Below are positions 41,601 through 49,688 of a DNA stretch of 64,000 bases, in pieces (positions within the stretch are counted from its first letter, which is position 1; every line of letters starts with the position of its first letter). Source of the stretch: Curvibacter sp. AEP1-3. GTDB lineage: Bacteria; Pseudomonadota; Gammaproteobacteria; Burkholderiales; Burkholderiaceae_C. A program made the translations under genes and the position numbers. The DNA is taken from positions 1 to 64,000 of the forward strand of contig NZ_CP015698.1 of assembly GCF_002163715.1 (NCBI RefSeq), read 5' to 3'. The notes beneath the pieces were generated by a model, which searched no databases, was not told where the DNA came from, and worked only from the letters and a program-made list of their open reading frames with translations.

Positions 41601-42224
41601 GACATGATGATGCCGGTGATGGATGGGCTGGAAGCGACCCGCCACATCCGGGCCAATGAGCGCGGCCGACGCATTCCCATCATTGCCATGACGGCCAATG
41701 CCATGGAGTCGGACCGCAATCTCTGCCTCGAAGCCGGCATGGATGACTACATTGCCAAGCCCATCAAGTCGGAGGAGCTGCAACAGAAAATCTTGCAACT
41801 CTCTCACGCTGGGCCCGAAGAGCCTGATGCAGAAGAGAGTGGGGATATTTCGCCCTCCATCCTGGCGATGCTGGACCAAGGAAATTTCGATTACGCCCAA
41901 GCATTGAGAGAGGCGGATCAGGAAATGGTGGATATCGTGGCGGATGCCTTCATGGAGCAATGGCCCAGAGACAAAGAACGGCTGGGTAATTTGGCTGCAG
42001 CGGGTGACTTCAACGGTTTACTGCACGTGGCGCATGCCCTGAAGGGAACTCTCGCCCTTTTCGGTGCTGCACCTGCCAGTAATCTCGCGCATCGCCTGGA
42101 GGCCATGGCTGCTTTTGCGGACAAGGCTTCAGTAGGCGGTGTCGTGGAGCCTCTGATACATGAGGTAGAGCGCCTCATGGTGATTTTGCGCAACCGGTCT
42201 GCCGGGTTCGGCGGTCAGATTTAA
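38628..42224 (+). CDS. Hybrid sensor histidine kinase (PAS-HisKA-HATPase-REC-REC-Hpt)
   Basis: A 1198-residue multi-domain kinase. Order: a helical N-terminus (about 1-160) with coiled-coil character, three PAS-type domains (about 165-545; the first ends in the PAC segment YIAIRTDITARK), HisKA with the phospho-His His560 in MSHEIRTPMNG, HATPase (about 670-790; VLGNAIKF, DTGIGIP, GTGLGLTI), receiver 1 with Asp852, receiver 2 with Asp992, and a C-terminal Hpt domain with His1136 in AHALKGT. No membrane helix is seen, so it is a cytoplasmic phosphorelay protein. It is coupled to the FIST gene (4-base overlap) and followed after 9 bases by an HD-GYP regulator, the likely output. Confidence 0.96.
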   Translation: MTEAGRPLHHKLLARQVKRNLGLDPQAWATVQQELAGLQEGVPLSPAALQAIKGLGPLMHQVEEAYLQNDRDLELKSRSLELSSVDLTASNTRLRDELESRTRAMDSLRATASALMAQVDLDHPPLIDDSLESLSELMGTLVRQKEDSQKDLQFALTDLANQKFALDQHAIVSTTNAAGDIVYANDKFCQLSGYSRGELLGQNHRMINSGVQDKVYFTNLWAVISSGKVWRGEICNRSKSGQLYWVDATIVPLKDESGTPNMYIAIRTDITARKRMEVNIKAAEARLRHITNTLPGVVFQVHVSERGQRYTFVNDRIQEVRGISVQQLLDDPKSASRQVLEEDWPLVRDGIYLAAQRREAWQGEYRIQLPNKTIRWIRTEVSPEPETGQDGATIFTGIWQDVTLAKEADERLREVTRHIPVAVFQYFVTKGGLFKIAFMSHAAETMMGVRTEVMTTDSNAFLQCVHPQDRTSVAQSLVEASAAGAPWGMDFRMVNAQTMEIFWVRGESQPQHKANGHIVWNGFLTDVTQARHISEELQKAKDAAEAANHAKSDFLANMSHEIRTPMNGVIGMTELLLDTTLDAEQQEYLNIVKSSSEALLRVINDILDFSKIEAGKMDIESIPFNLERTVADTLKTVVLRAHDKGLEVVWDVAPDVPRALVGDPGRLRQVLVNVLGNAIKFTERGEVVLRIRQEMASNGKPLLHLAVSDTGIGIPANKLGSIFDAFSQEDSSTTRKYGGTGLGLTICARLVEGMGGTIWVESTPGQGSVFHFTVALVKDTSAPVETAALIRLDGLHILVVDDNLVNREVVCGMLHSFGARTSQADSGRAALDWLSQQTAANAQVPCDLVLLDGQMPEMDGFSTAPLVRGLPNCSSLPMVLLSSAGMKGDGQRSRQVGIAGYLSKPIARQDLLQMVSGVLQLHKVRPEVLVTRHSIRDSHPVLDILLVEDHAINQKLAVTLLQRWGHHVDVAGNGQIALDMLPKRPYDLVLMDMMMPVMDGLEATRHIRANERGRRIPIIAMTANAMESDRNLCLEAGMDDYIAKPIKSEELQQKILQLSHAGPEEPDAEESGDISPSILAMLDQGNFDYAQALREADQEMVDIVADAFMEQWPRDKERLGNLAAAGDFNGLLHVAHALKGTLALFGAAPASNLAHRLEAMAAFADKASVGGVVEPLIHEVERLMVILRNRSAGFGGQI

Positions 42225-42233
42225 GGCGATACT

Positions 42234-43310
42234 GTGACCATGCAGGAAGTACTGATCATTGACGATACCGAAATCAATCTGATTCTTTTCGGCGCGCTGA
42301 TCAAAAAGCTGGACAACTGTCAGAGCCACAGCTTCGCCAGCCCCTTGGACGGACTGGCATGGGCTGCGACGCACACCCCTGACTTGGTGATCGTGGATTA
42401 CATGATGCCGGACATCGATGGTCTGGAATTCATCCAACGCTTCCGGGCGCTGCCTAATTGCGCGGACGTGCCCATCCTGATGATCACGGCCAATGACCAG
42501 AAGCAGGTGCGTTACCGGGCACTGGACTCGGGTGCCAACGACTTTTTGGCCAAGCCGGTCGACAAGGTCGAGTTCCTGGCCCGCGCCAAAAACATGCTGA
42601 GCTTGAGCAGCGCACGCCGCAAATTGGCCGACCACGCCGAGTGGCTGTCGTCCGAAGTGCGCAAAGCGACCGAGGTGATTTTGCAGCGTGAGCGAGACAC
42701 CGTCTTCCGACTGTGCAAGGCAGCTGAGTTCCGTGACCCGGAAACCGGCGCGCACATCCTGCGCATGGCGCACTATTCCCAGCTGATTGCCAAGAAGCTG
42801 GGTTTGCCGCCGGAAGAACAGGAGCTGTTGCTTGAAGCTGCCCCCATGCACGACATCGGCAAGGTGGGCATTACCGACAACATCCTTTTGAAGCCCGGCC
42901 GGTTGGATGCCGCCGAGTTTGAGATCATGAAGCAGCATGCTGCATTCGGATACGAACTGCTGAAGAACAGCAACTCACGGGTGCTGCAGGCGGGGGCGGA
43001 AATCGCGCTGGGCCACCATGAAAAGTACGACGGCAGCGGCTACCCGCAAGGCCTCAAAGGCGAGGCTATTCCGATCTTCAGCCGCATCGTCGCGGTGGCA
43101 GACGTGTTTGATGCTTTGACCTCGGAGCGCCCCTACAAAAAAGCCTGGTCCCTGGAGCAGGCGGTGGACTTTCTAAACGCCGGCTCTGGCACTCACTTTG
43201 ATCCCCGATGTGTGCAAGCCTTCCTGGACGGGTTTGACGACGTCTTGGCGATTCGCGACCGGTACCAGGAAGAGGAAGAGTTCTCTTTCACCCCTTCTAA
43301 ACTGCTCTGA
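42234..43310 (+). CDS. Response regulator with HD-GYP domain (c-di-GMP phosphodiesterase)
   Basis: A 358-residue protein: receiver domain (1-125; phospho-Asp in LVIVDYMMPD) linked by a helix to an HD-GYP domain (about 150-345) with the metal-binding HD in MHDIGKVGI and the signature HHEKYDGSGYP. Intact motifs indicate an active c-di-GMP phosphodiesterase. The GTG at 42234 has AAGG 7 bases upstream; an ATG two codons later is an alternative. It is the last gene of the FIST-kinase operon. The end of the gene overlaps a 43-nt repeat copy. Confidence 0.95.
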   Translation: MTMQEVLIIDDTEINLILFGALIKKLDNCQSHSFASPLDGLAWAATHTPDLVIVDYMMPDIDGLEFIQRFRALPNCADVPILMITANDQKQVRYRALDSGANDFLAKPVDKVEFLARAKNMLSLSSARRKLADHAEWLSSEVRKATEVILQRERDTVFRLCKAAEFRDPETGAHILRMAHYSQLIAKKLGLPPEEQELLLEAAPMHDIGKVGITDNILLKPGRLDAAEFEIMKQHAAFGYELLKNSNSRVLQAGAEIALGHHEKYDGSGYPQGLKGEAIPIFSRIVAVADVFDALTSERPYKKAWSLEQAVDFLNAGSGTHFDPRCVQAFLDGFDDVLAIRDRYQEEEEFSFTPSKLL

Positions 43311-43346
43311 TTTCAGGAGCAGTCCGCGCACATTGCACGGGCGCTA
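43304..43346 (-). repeat. 43-nt dispersed repeat, copy 8 (after the HD-GYP gene)
   Basis: On the minus strand: TAGCGC, an 11-base spacer, then GCGCGGACTGCTCCTGAAA and an end in AGAGC. It covers the last codons and stop of the HD-GYP gene and lies between two convergent genes. It is the most diverged copy but keeps the 43-base length and order. Confidence 0.6.
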
Positions 43347-43355
43347 GAGCCACAT

Positions 43356-43799
43356 TTACTTCAAAACCAGCACAGGAATGGTTGCGTGGGTGAGCACATG
43401 CTGGGTTTCACTGCCCAAGAGCAGTCGCTTGATGCCCTTGCGACCGTGGGACGCCATGATGACCAGATCGCAACTGTGCTTCTTGATGGTGGCCAAGACT
43501 GCGTCTGACACCACATCGGATCGTACGACGATTGCTTTGGTCGCCACCTTCTTGGATTCCGCGGTCTTTTTGACAGCGTCGACCACTTTCTGGGCAGCGT
43601 CGCTCCAGGCTTTTTCTACCTGCTTGATGTCGTCGCCGGCCAGCGCGATACCTCCATCGAAATAGCTTTGGGGGTAGCGGGGCACCACTTTGAGTGCAAC
43701 GAGTTCGGCGCCGCACAGACCTGCCAAGGAAATTGCGGTGCTTACGGCCTTTTGAGAAAGTTTGCTGCCGTCGGTGGTGACAAGAATGCGTTGGTACAT
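43356..43799 (-). CDS. uspA: Universal stress protein, UspA family
   Basis: A 147-residue cytoplasmic Usp domain protein. It has the beta-1 ILVTTDGS motif and the C-terminal ATP-binding G-2x-G-9x-G(S/T) region in MASHGRKGIKRLLLGSETQHVL, so it is of the nucleotide-binding type. It is preceded by a well-spaced FNR box and -10 element, suggesting induction at low oxygen, in line with the cbb3 oxidase cluster that starts on the other side. Confidence 0.93.
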   Translation of the reverse strand: MYQRILVTTDGSKLSQKAVSTAISLAGLCGAELVALKVVPRYPQSYFDGGIALAGDDIKQVEKAWSDAAQKVVDAVKKTAESKKVATKAIVVRSDVVSDAVLATIKKHSCDLVIMASHGRKGIKRLLLGSETQHVLTHATIPVLVLK

Positions 43800-43826
43800 G
43801 CTGATGCTCCTGTGTTGTGAGCATTC

Positions 43827-43867
43827 AGGTTACGCCGTTCATCCCTGAAAGTCTTGATTTGCATCAA
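43827..43867 (-). promoter_or_regulatory. FNR-dependent promoter of uspA
   Basis: A perfect FNR box TTGATTTGCATCAA (43854-43867). On the minus strand a -10-like TAACCT (43827-43832) lies 31 bases from the box centre, the class II spacing. It predicts a transcript start about 20 bases before the uspA ATG. For the divergent ccoI gene the same geometry would place the start almost at its ATG. Confidence 0.7.
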
Positions 43868-43903
43868 GGTTCGTTCGGCTCCTGCCGCTCAGAATCCTCT
43901 GCA

Positions 43904-46264
43904 ATGATGAGTAACTCGGCCCTTCCTCCCACCTCTGTGCTTTTGGACAGGGATTCTCTTGCCGTGGTCGACAGTCCGGCAGAGTGGGCCGCCTTCAGCC
44001 GCGAGTCAGGTACAGAGCCCGGCTGCTGGGATTCGAATATCGTGGTCGAAGGCATGCACTGCGCCGCCTGTGCCATGACCATAGAGGATGCTTTGCGCAG
44101 CGTGCCCGGCGTGCAGGAAGCCCGGGTGAGTGCGGCCAGTCAGCGCGCGCAAGTGCGCTGGTCGCAAGACCAGGTCAAGCCTTCAGAGTGGATGCACGCG
44201 GTTCAAGCTGCCGGTTACCGCGCAGTGCCTGCGAACGATGTGTTCGCCTTGGAGCGACGCAAAGCCGAATCCCGCAAAGCACTCTGGCAGTGGCTGGTGG
44301 CGGGTCTGTGCATGATGCAAGTAATGATGTATGCGTGGCCCGCCTACCAAGCGCGCCCCGGCGACCTGACCGGCGAGTACGAGCAATTGCTGCGTTGGGC
44401 CTCGTGGGTTTTGTCGTTGCCGGTCATCTTGTTTTCCTGCGGCCCGTTTTTCCGCAAGGCGTGGGCGGATGTGCGCCACGCCCGCATCAGCATGGACTTG
44501 CCCGTGGCCATCGGAATGGGGATCACGTTTGCTGCCAGCACTGCGGGTACTTTTGATCCAGACGGTCTGTTCGGACGCGAGGTGTATTTCGACTCGCTCA
44601 CCATGTTTGTGTTCTTTTTGTTGACAGGCCGCTGGCTGGAGCTGCGCTTGCGCGACCGCACAGCGGGTGCGCTGGAGGCGCTCATGAACCGCATGCCCGA
44701 CAGCGTGCAGCGCAGGGCTGCCGACGGCAGTTTTGAGCGTGTGGCGGTGCGTCGCCTGGTGGTGGGTGACCTGATGCAGGTGCACGCCGGCGAGACCTTT
44801 GCCGCCGATGGCGTGATCGAGCAGGGGCACACCCTGGTGGACGAATCCTTGCTGACCGGTGAGTCGCATGCTCTGCAGCGCGGTTTGGGGCAGGGCGTCA
44901 TTGCAGGCAGCCACAACCTGTCGGGCACTGTGCTGGTGCGGGTGCAAACCTTGGGGGAGTCCACCCGTTTTGCCCAGATTCTGGCCCTCATGGAAAGTGC
45001 CTCCCTCACTAAGCCCGGCGCGGCGCAGATGGCCGACCGTTGGGCCAAACCCTTTTTGATCGGCGTGCTGCTCGCTGCTGTGGGTGCCGCCATCTGGTGG
45101 TGGCCGACCGACCCTGCCCATGCCTTGATGGTGGCGGTAGCAGTGTTGGTGGTGACCTGCCCTTGTGCTTTGTCGCTTGCGACTCCAGCGGCCATGCTGG
45201 CGGCAGCAGGAAACCTGGCCCGCAACGGGCTACTGGTCCGCAGCTTGCCCGCCTTGGAAACTCTGGCGGCTGCCGATACCGTGGTGTTTGATAAAACCGG
45301 GACTCTGACCCGCGACGCGATGGCTCTGCAAACGGTCGCGTGTCGTGCTGGCGTTAACCGGGCTTCTGCCTTGGCCGCTGCCGCCGGACTGGCCTCGCAG
45401 TCCCTGCATCCGCTATCAAGGGCGTTGGTGCTGGCTGCGGAGCGCGAAGGCATATGCCCCCTGCGCGTAAACGACTCGCACGAAGTGGCAGGGCAGGGGG
45501 TAGAAGCGGATATCAGCATGGAATTGACGATAGATGGTCTCTTGGAGGGGCGCTTCCGCTTGGGGGGCGCATCGTTTTGTGGCGGTGTTTCGCCAGAGTT
45601 GCTATCGGCTGAGGCGCAAGGTCCGGTCGTGCACCTGAGCGATGATTCAGGCTGGGTGGCCAGCTTCCATTTGCAAGAAGAAGTGCGTGAAGATGCCGTG
45701 CAGGTGGTGCGCACCTTGCAAAGCATGGGAATAGGGGTGCATCTCTTATCCGGCGACCGTGTAGAAGCGGCCCGCACCATGGCCAGCCGATTGGGCATCG
45801 CTCATGTGCGTGGCGCTTGCTCGCCGTCGGACAAGCTGGCCTACATGCAGCAGCTGCAGGCTGACGGGCACGTGGTGGCCATGGTGGGCGACGGGCTGAA
45901 CGACGGGCCGGTGCTGGCAGGCGCCCATGTGTCATTTGCCTTCGGGCGCGCGGTGCCGATTGCGCAATCGCGATCTGATTTCGTAGCCATGGGTGACAAG
46001 TTGGCCAGCGTGAGCAGCGCATGGATGCTGGCCCGCAAAACCATGCAGGTGGTGCGCCAGAACCTTTGGTGGGCCTTGGCCTACAACGCAGCTTGCATTC
46101 CTTTGGCCGTAGCGGGCTATTTGCCAGCGTGGCTGGCCGGTTTGGGCATGGCCTGCAGCTCCTTGCTGGTGGTGTTGAACGCCTTGCGCCTCTCTGCGCC
46201 CTTGAGTTCGCCTGCCCCTTCCGGAGCGCACACGGCGCCTCTCTTTCCACTCACCCAGGAGTAA
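43904..46264 (+). CDS. ccoI: Copper-transporting P1B-type ATPase for cbb3 oxidase assembly
   Basis: A 786-residue inner-membrane heavy-metal ATPase. An N-terminal HMA domain has GMHCAACAMT; about eight membrane helices follow; the transport site is CPCALSLATP; the catalytic Asp is in DKTGTLT; and the hinge is GDGLNDGPVLAGA. Location directly before ccoS-ccoNOQP identifies it as CcoI/FixI, which supplies copper for the cbb3 active site rather than for detoxification. The start is one of two adjacent ATG codons (43904/43907); upstream in-frame codons would lie over the FNR box. The ribosome site is weak. Confidence 0.93.
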   Translation: MMSNSALPPTSVLLDRDSLAVVDSPAEWAAFSRESGTEPGCWDSNIVVEGMHCAACAMTIEDALRSVPGVQEARVSAASQRAQVRWSQDQVKPSEWMHAVQAAGYRAVPANDVFALERRKAESRKALWQWLVAGLCMMQVMMYAWPAYQARPGDLTGEYEQLLRWASWVLSLPVILFSCGPFFRKAWADVRHARISMDLPVAIGMGITFAASTAGTFDPDGLFGREVYFDSLTMFVFFLLTGRWLELRLRDRTAGALEALMNRMPDSVQRRAADGSFERVAVRRLVVGDLMQVHAGETFAADGVIEQGHTLVDESLLTGESHALQRGLGQGVIAGSHNLSGTVLVRVQTLGESTRFAQILALMESASLTKPGAAQMADRWAKPFLIGVLLAAVGAAIWWWPTDPAHALMVAVAVLVVTCPCALSLATPAAMLAAAGNLARNGLLVRSLPALETLAAADTVVFDKTGTLTRDAMALQTVACRAGVNRASALAAAAGLASQSLHPLSRALVLAAEREGICPLRVNDSHEVAGQGVEADISMELTIDGLLEGRFRLGGASFCGGVSPELLSAEAQGPVVHLSDDSGWVASFHLQEEVREDAVQVVRTLQSMGIGVHLLSGDRVEAARTMASRLGIAHVRGACSPSDKLAYMQQLQADGHVVAMVGDGLNDGPVLAGAHVSFAFGRAVPIAQSRSDFVAMGDKLASVSSAWMLARKTMQVVRQNLWWALAYNAACIPLAVAGYLPAWLAGLGMACSSLLVVLNALRLSAPLSSPAPSGAHTAPLFPLTQE

Positions 46265-46266
46265 TC

Positions 46267-46404
46267 ATGGACATCTTGTATTTGTTGGTTCCCCTGTCGG
46301 TGGTGCTGGTGTTTTTCATTCTGGCAGGTCTCTGGTGGGCCATTGACCGCGGCCAGTTCGAGGACATCGAATCCGAGGGTGAGCGCATTTTGCGCGAACC
46401 CTGA
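46267..46404 (+). CDS. ccoS: Cbb3 oxidase maturation protein CcoS
   Basis: A 45-residue single-helix membrane protein (ILYLLVPLSVVLVFFILAGL, then the WWAIDRGQFEDIESEGERIL tail typical of CcoS). It is needed for insertion of heme and copper into CcoN in the systems where it was studied. Its ATG is 2 bases after the ccoI stop, and an AGGAG ribosome site lies inside the ccoI end. Confidence 0.93.
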   Translation: MDILYLLVPLSVVLVFFILAGLWWAIDRGQFEDIESEGERILREP

Positions 46405-46432
46405 AAAAGGTTCCCCGCTTTTTCTCTGCCGG

Positions 46433-46446
46433 TTGATTTGGGTCAA
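46433..46446 (+). promoter_or_regulatory. FNR box of the ccoNOQP operon
   Basis: TTGATTTGGGTCAA, one base off the TTGAT-N4-ATCAA consensus, 58 bases before the ccoN ATG. No good -10 is seen at the class II distance (around 46471). Confidence 0.65.
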
Positions 46447-46504
46447 CCCGCGTTTGTAAAGCCCGGCAGACACTTGCTTTGAAGTAATCCAAGAAGAGGT
46501 AAAT

Positions 46505-47938
46505 ATGGCATTTCCAAATCAGCAGGCGACGGTGTACAACGATACCGTTGTGCGCCAGTTCGCCATCATGACCGTGGTCTGGGGGGTGGTCGGCATGTTG
46601 GTGGGCGTGATCATCGCCGCCCAACTCGCCTGGCCCGAACTCAACTTCGGTATTCCGTGGCTCACCTACGGGCGCTTGCGCCCGCTGCATACGAATGCAG
46701 TGATTTTTGCGTTCGGCGGTTGCGGCTTGTTCGCTTCTGCCTATTACGTCGTGCAGCGCACCTGTCACGTGCGCATCTTCAGCGACAAGCTGGCCGCATT
46801 CACCTTCTGGGGTTGGCAGCTGGTGATCCTGGCAGCAGCCATTTCTCTGCCATTGGGTTACACCTCCGGCAAGGAATACGCGGAGCTGGAATGGCCGATT
46901 GACATCCTGATCACACTGGTCTGGGTGTCGTTCGCGGTGGTGTTTTTCGGAACCGTCGGAACCCGCAAGGTCAAGCACATCTATGTAGCCAACTGGTTCT
47001 TTGGTGCGTTCATCATTGCGGTGGCCATCCTCCACTTGGTGAACAGTGCAGCGATCCCCGCGGGCTTCATGAAATCGTATTCCGCCTACGCTGGTGTGCA
47101 AGACGCCATGGTTCAGTGGTGGTACGGCCACAATGCTGTGGGCTTCTTCCTGACCGCCGGCTTCCTGGGCATGATGTACTACTTCATTCCCAAGCAGGCA
47201 GAACGGCCTGTGTACAGCTACCGCCTGTCCATCGTCCACTTCTGGGCGCTGATCTTCACTTACATGTGGGCGGGTCCACACCACTTGCATTACACCGCCT
47301 TGCCGGACTGGACCCAGTCTGTCGGCATGGTGTTCTCCCTGATTCTGTTGGCACCCAGCTGGGGCGGCATGATCAACGGCGTAATGACCCTGAGCGGCGC
47401 ATGGCACAAACTGCGTGACGACCCCATCCTTCGCTTCCTGATCGTGTCCTTGTCCTTCTACGGCATGTCCACTTTCGAGGGCCCCATGATGTCCATCAAG
47501 ACCGTGAACGCCCTGAGCCATTACACCGACTGGACTGTGGGCCACGTGCACTCCGGCGCCTTGGGTTGGGTGGGTCTGGTGACCATGGGTTCCATGTACT
47601 ACCTGATTCCCCGCCTGTTCGGCCGCAAGCAGATGTACAGCGTCAAAGCGATTGAGTTGCACTTCTGGACTGCCACTATCGGTATCGTGATTTACATCGC
47701 TGCCATGTGGATTGCCGGTGTGATGCAAGGCCTGATGTGGCGCGCCATCAACCCTGACGGCACCTTGACCTACACCTTCGTGGAGTCGGTGAAAGCGACC
47801 TACCCCTTCTATGTGTTGCGCTTGTTGGGCGGCCTGCTGTACCTCGGCGGCATGCTGATCATGCTCTGGAACACCCTGATGACTGCTACTGCAGGACGCG
47901 CCAATACCGTGGCCATTCCCGCAGCAGCCCACGCTTAA
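46505..47938 (+). CDS. ccoN: Cbb3-type cytochrome c oxidase subunit I
   Basis: Catalytic heme-copper subunit of the high-affinity terminal oxidase that reduces oxygen to water in the inner membrane. The 477-residue product has 12 or so helices with the metal-ligand His residues: [14 protein letters not shown] (low-spin heme), [14 protein letters not shown] (CuB) and [16 protein letters not shown] (heme ligands). An AAGAGG ribosome site precedes the ATG. It is the first gene of ccoNOQP. Confidence 0.98.
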   Translation: MAFPNQQATVYNDTVVRQFAIMTVVWGVVGMLVGVIIAAQLAWPELNFGIPWLTYGRLRPLHTNAVIFAFGGCGLFASAYYVVQRTCHVRIFSDKLAAFTFWGWQLVILAAAISLPLGYTSGKEYAELEWPIDILITLVWVSFAVVFFGTVGTRKVKHIYVANWFFGAFIIAVAILHLVNSAAIPAGFMKSYSAYAGVQDAMVQWWYGHNAVGFFLTAGFLGMMYYFIPKQAERPVYSYRLSIVHFWALIFTYMWAGPHHLHYTALPDWTQSVGMVFSLILLAPSWGGMINGVMTLSGAWHKLRDDPILRFLIVSLSFYGMSTFEGPMMSIKTVNALSHYTDWTVGHVHSGALGWVGLVTMGSMYYLIPRLFGRKQMYSVKAIELHFWTATIGIVIYIAAMWIAGVMQGLMWRAINPDGTLTYTFVESVKATYPFYVLRLLGGLLYLGGMLIMLWNTLMTATAGRANTVAIPAAAHA

Positions 47939-47950
47939 AAGGACCTTTGT

Positions 47951-48577
47951 ATGGCAAACGAAAAAAGTACATCCGGTCTGTCGCACGAGAAGATCGAGAC
48001 CAGCAACTTTCTGATGATCGTGCTGATCCTGCTGGTGTTGCTGGCAGGCGGTATGGTGGAAATTGTTCCGCTGTTCTTCCAGAAATCCACCACAGAGCCC
48101 CTCCAGGGCATCCAGCCCTACACCGCCTTGCAATTGGCCGGGCGTGATGTGTACATCCGTGAAGGTTGCTACAACTGCCACTCGCAGATGATCCGCCCCT
48201 TCCGGGCCGAGACACTGCGTTACGGCCACTACTCCGTGGCAGGCGAGTCGGTGTATGACCACCCCTTCCAGTGGGGCAGCAAGCGTACCGGTCCGGACCT
48301 GGCCCGTGTGGGCGGCAAGTACAGCGATGAATGGCATCGCATTCACTTGACCAACCCACGTGATGTGGTGCCTGAGTCCAACATGCCGGCCTACCCTTGG
48401 TTGGAGAAAAACCTGGTGGATGCCGAGTCCCTGCCATCGCACCTGCGCGCCTTGCGCAAAGTGGGTGTGCCTTACACCGACGAGCAGATCGCCAAGGCCT
48501 CGGAAGAAGTCAAGGGCAAGACCGAGCTGGAAGCCACCATCGCTTACCTGCAGGTTCTGGGCCTGGCACTGAAGTAA
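47951..48577 (+). CDS. ccoO: Cbb3 oxidase monoheme cytochrome subunit
   Basis: A membrane-anchored cytochrome c that passes electrons to CcoN. The 208-residue product has one N-terminal helix (about 18-37) and the heme site CYNCHSQM in [16 protein letters not shown] context, with distal Met in [10 protein letters not shown]. It starts 12 bases after ccoN. Confidence 0.97.
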   Translation: MANEKSTSGLSHEKIETSNFLMIVLILLVLLAGGMVEIVPLFFQKSTTEPLQGIQPYTALQLAGRDVYIREGCYNCHSQMIRPFRAETLRYGHYSVAGESVYDHPFQWGSKRTGPDLARVGGKYSDEWHRIHLTNPRDVVPESNMPAYPWLEKNLVDAESLPSHLRALRKVGVPYTDEQIAKASEEVKGKTELEATIAYLQVLGLALK

Positions 48578-48587
48578 GGGGATGACC

Positions 48588-48731
48588 ATGGACATCGATG
48601 TCAACAACCTGCGCTCTATCACCACGGTTATCAGTTTCGTGGTCTTTATCGCCATTGTTCGCTGGGCCTGGTCCAAGAGCCGTTCCAGCGACTTTCAAGA
48701 GGCCGCCAACCTGCCTTTCGAGCAGGACTGA
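48588..48731 (+). CDS. ccoQ: Cbb3 oxidase small subunit CcoQ
   Basis: A 47-residue single-helix protein (SITTVISFVVFIAIVRWAWS) with the family's acidic C-terminus (NLPFEQD). It stabilises the oxidase complex in other species. The second of two in-frame ATG codons (48588) is chosen because AAGGGG lies at the right distance; the first (48582) directly touches that site. It sits between ccoO and ccoP as usual. Confidence 0.93.
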   Translation: MDIDVNNLRSITTVISFVVFIAIVRWAWSKSRSSDFQEAANLPFEQD

Positions 48732-48749
48732 GCCCCAAAAGGAATCAAA

Positions 48750-49661
48750 ATGAGTGACTTCACAAGCAACTTCTGGTCGGTCTACGTGACCGCCGTCACG
48801 GTCATCGGCATCGTGGCCTGTCTGTTCCTGTTGTGGTTCAGCGGCAAAGCCAAGGCCATGACCGCCAATGACAACACTACCGGTCACGTCTGGGACGGCG
48901 ACTTGCGTGAAATGAACAACCCCTTGCCCCGTTGGTGGGTAGGCTTGTTTGTCATCACCATCGTGTTTGCCGGCGTGTATCTGGCCTTCTACCCCGGCTT
49001 GGGCAATTCCGCCGGCAAGCTGGGCTGGACATCCAAGGGCCAGCTGCAAGCCGAAATCGCCAAGGGCGAAGCCGACATCGCGCCCATCTATGCGCGCTTT
49101 GACAGCATGACGCCTGAAGACATGGCCAAGGACCCTCAGGCCCATGCCATCGGCGAGCGTTTGTTCATGAACAACTGCTCCCAATGCCACGGTTCGGACG
49201 CTCATGGCTCCAAAGGCTTTCCCAACCTGACCGATGCTGACTGGCTGCACGGCGGCACACCCGACAAGATCATCGAGACACTGAACCAGGGTCGTATCGG
49301 CCAGATGCCACCGATGGCAGCAGCCGTCGGTACCGCAGATGACGTGAAGAACGTAGCGAACTATGTGCTCAGCCTGTCGGGAAGCCCCAACGACTCGGTG
49401 CGCGCTGCTCTGGGCAAGCCCAAGTTCGCAGCTTGTGCAGCCTGCCACGGTGCAGACGGCAAGGGCAACCAGGCGCTCGGTGCACCGAACCTCACCGACG
49501 ACATCTGGTTGCACGGCTATGGCGAAAACGCCATCATCGCCATGGTGAACAACGGCAAGGTCAACCAGATGCCCGCGCAAGCGCAAAAACTGTCTCCCGC
49601 GCAGATCAAGGTTCTGGCGTCCTATGTCTGGGGTTTCTCCAACACTGGTGCGGCCAAGTAA
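48750..49661 (+). CDS. ccoP: Cbb3 oxidase diheme cytochrome subunit
   Basis: The entry point of electrons from soluble cytochromes. The 303-residue product has two N-terminal membrane segments (about 7-30 and 58-80) and two cytochrome c domains with heme sites CSQCHGSD and CAACHGAD, each with a downstream Met (IGQMPPM, VNQMPAQ). An AAAGGA ribosome site precedes the ATG. Confidence 0.97.
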   Translation: MSDFTSNFWSVYVTAVTVIGIVACLFLLWFSGKAKAMTANDNTTGHVWDGDLREMNNPLPRWWVGLFVITIVFAGVYLAFYPGLGNSAGKLGWTSKGQLQAEIAKGEADIAPIYARFDSMTPEDMAKDPQAHAIGERLFMNNCSQCHGSDAHGSKGFPNLTDADWLHGGTPDKIIETLNQGRIGQMPPMAAAVGTADDVKNVANYVLSLSGSPNDSVRAALGKPKFAACAACHGADGKGNQALGAPNLTDDIWLHGYGENAIIAMVNNGKVNQMPAQAQKLSPAQIKVLASYVWGFSNTGAAK

Positions 49662-49688
49662 AGCCGGCTGCCAAGCAAAGGACATTCC

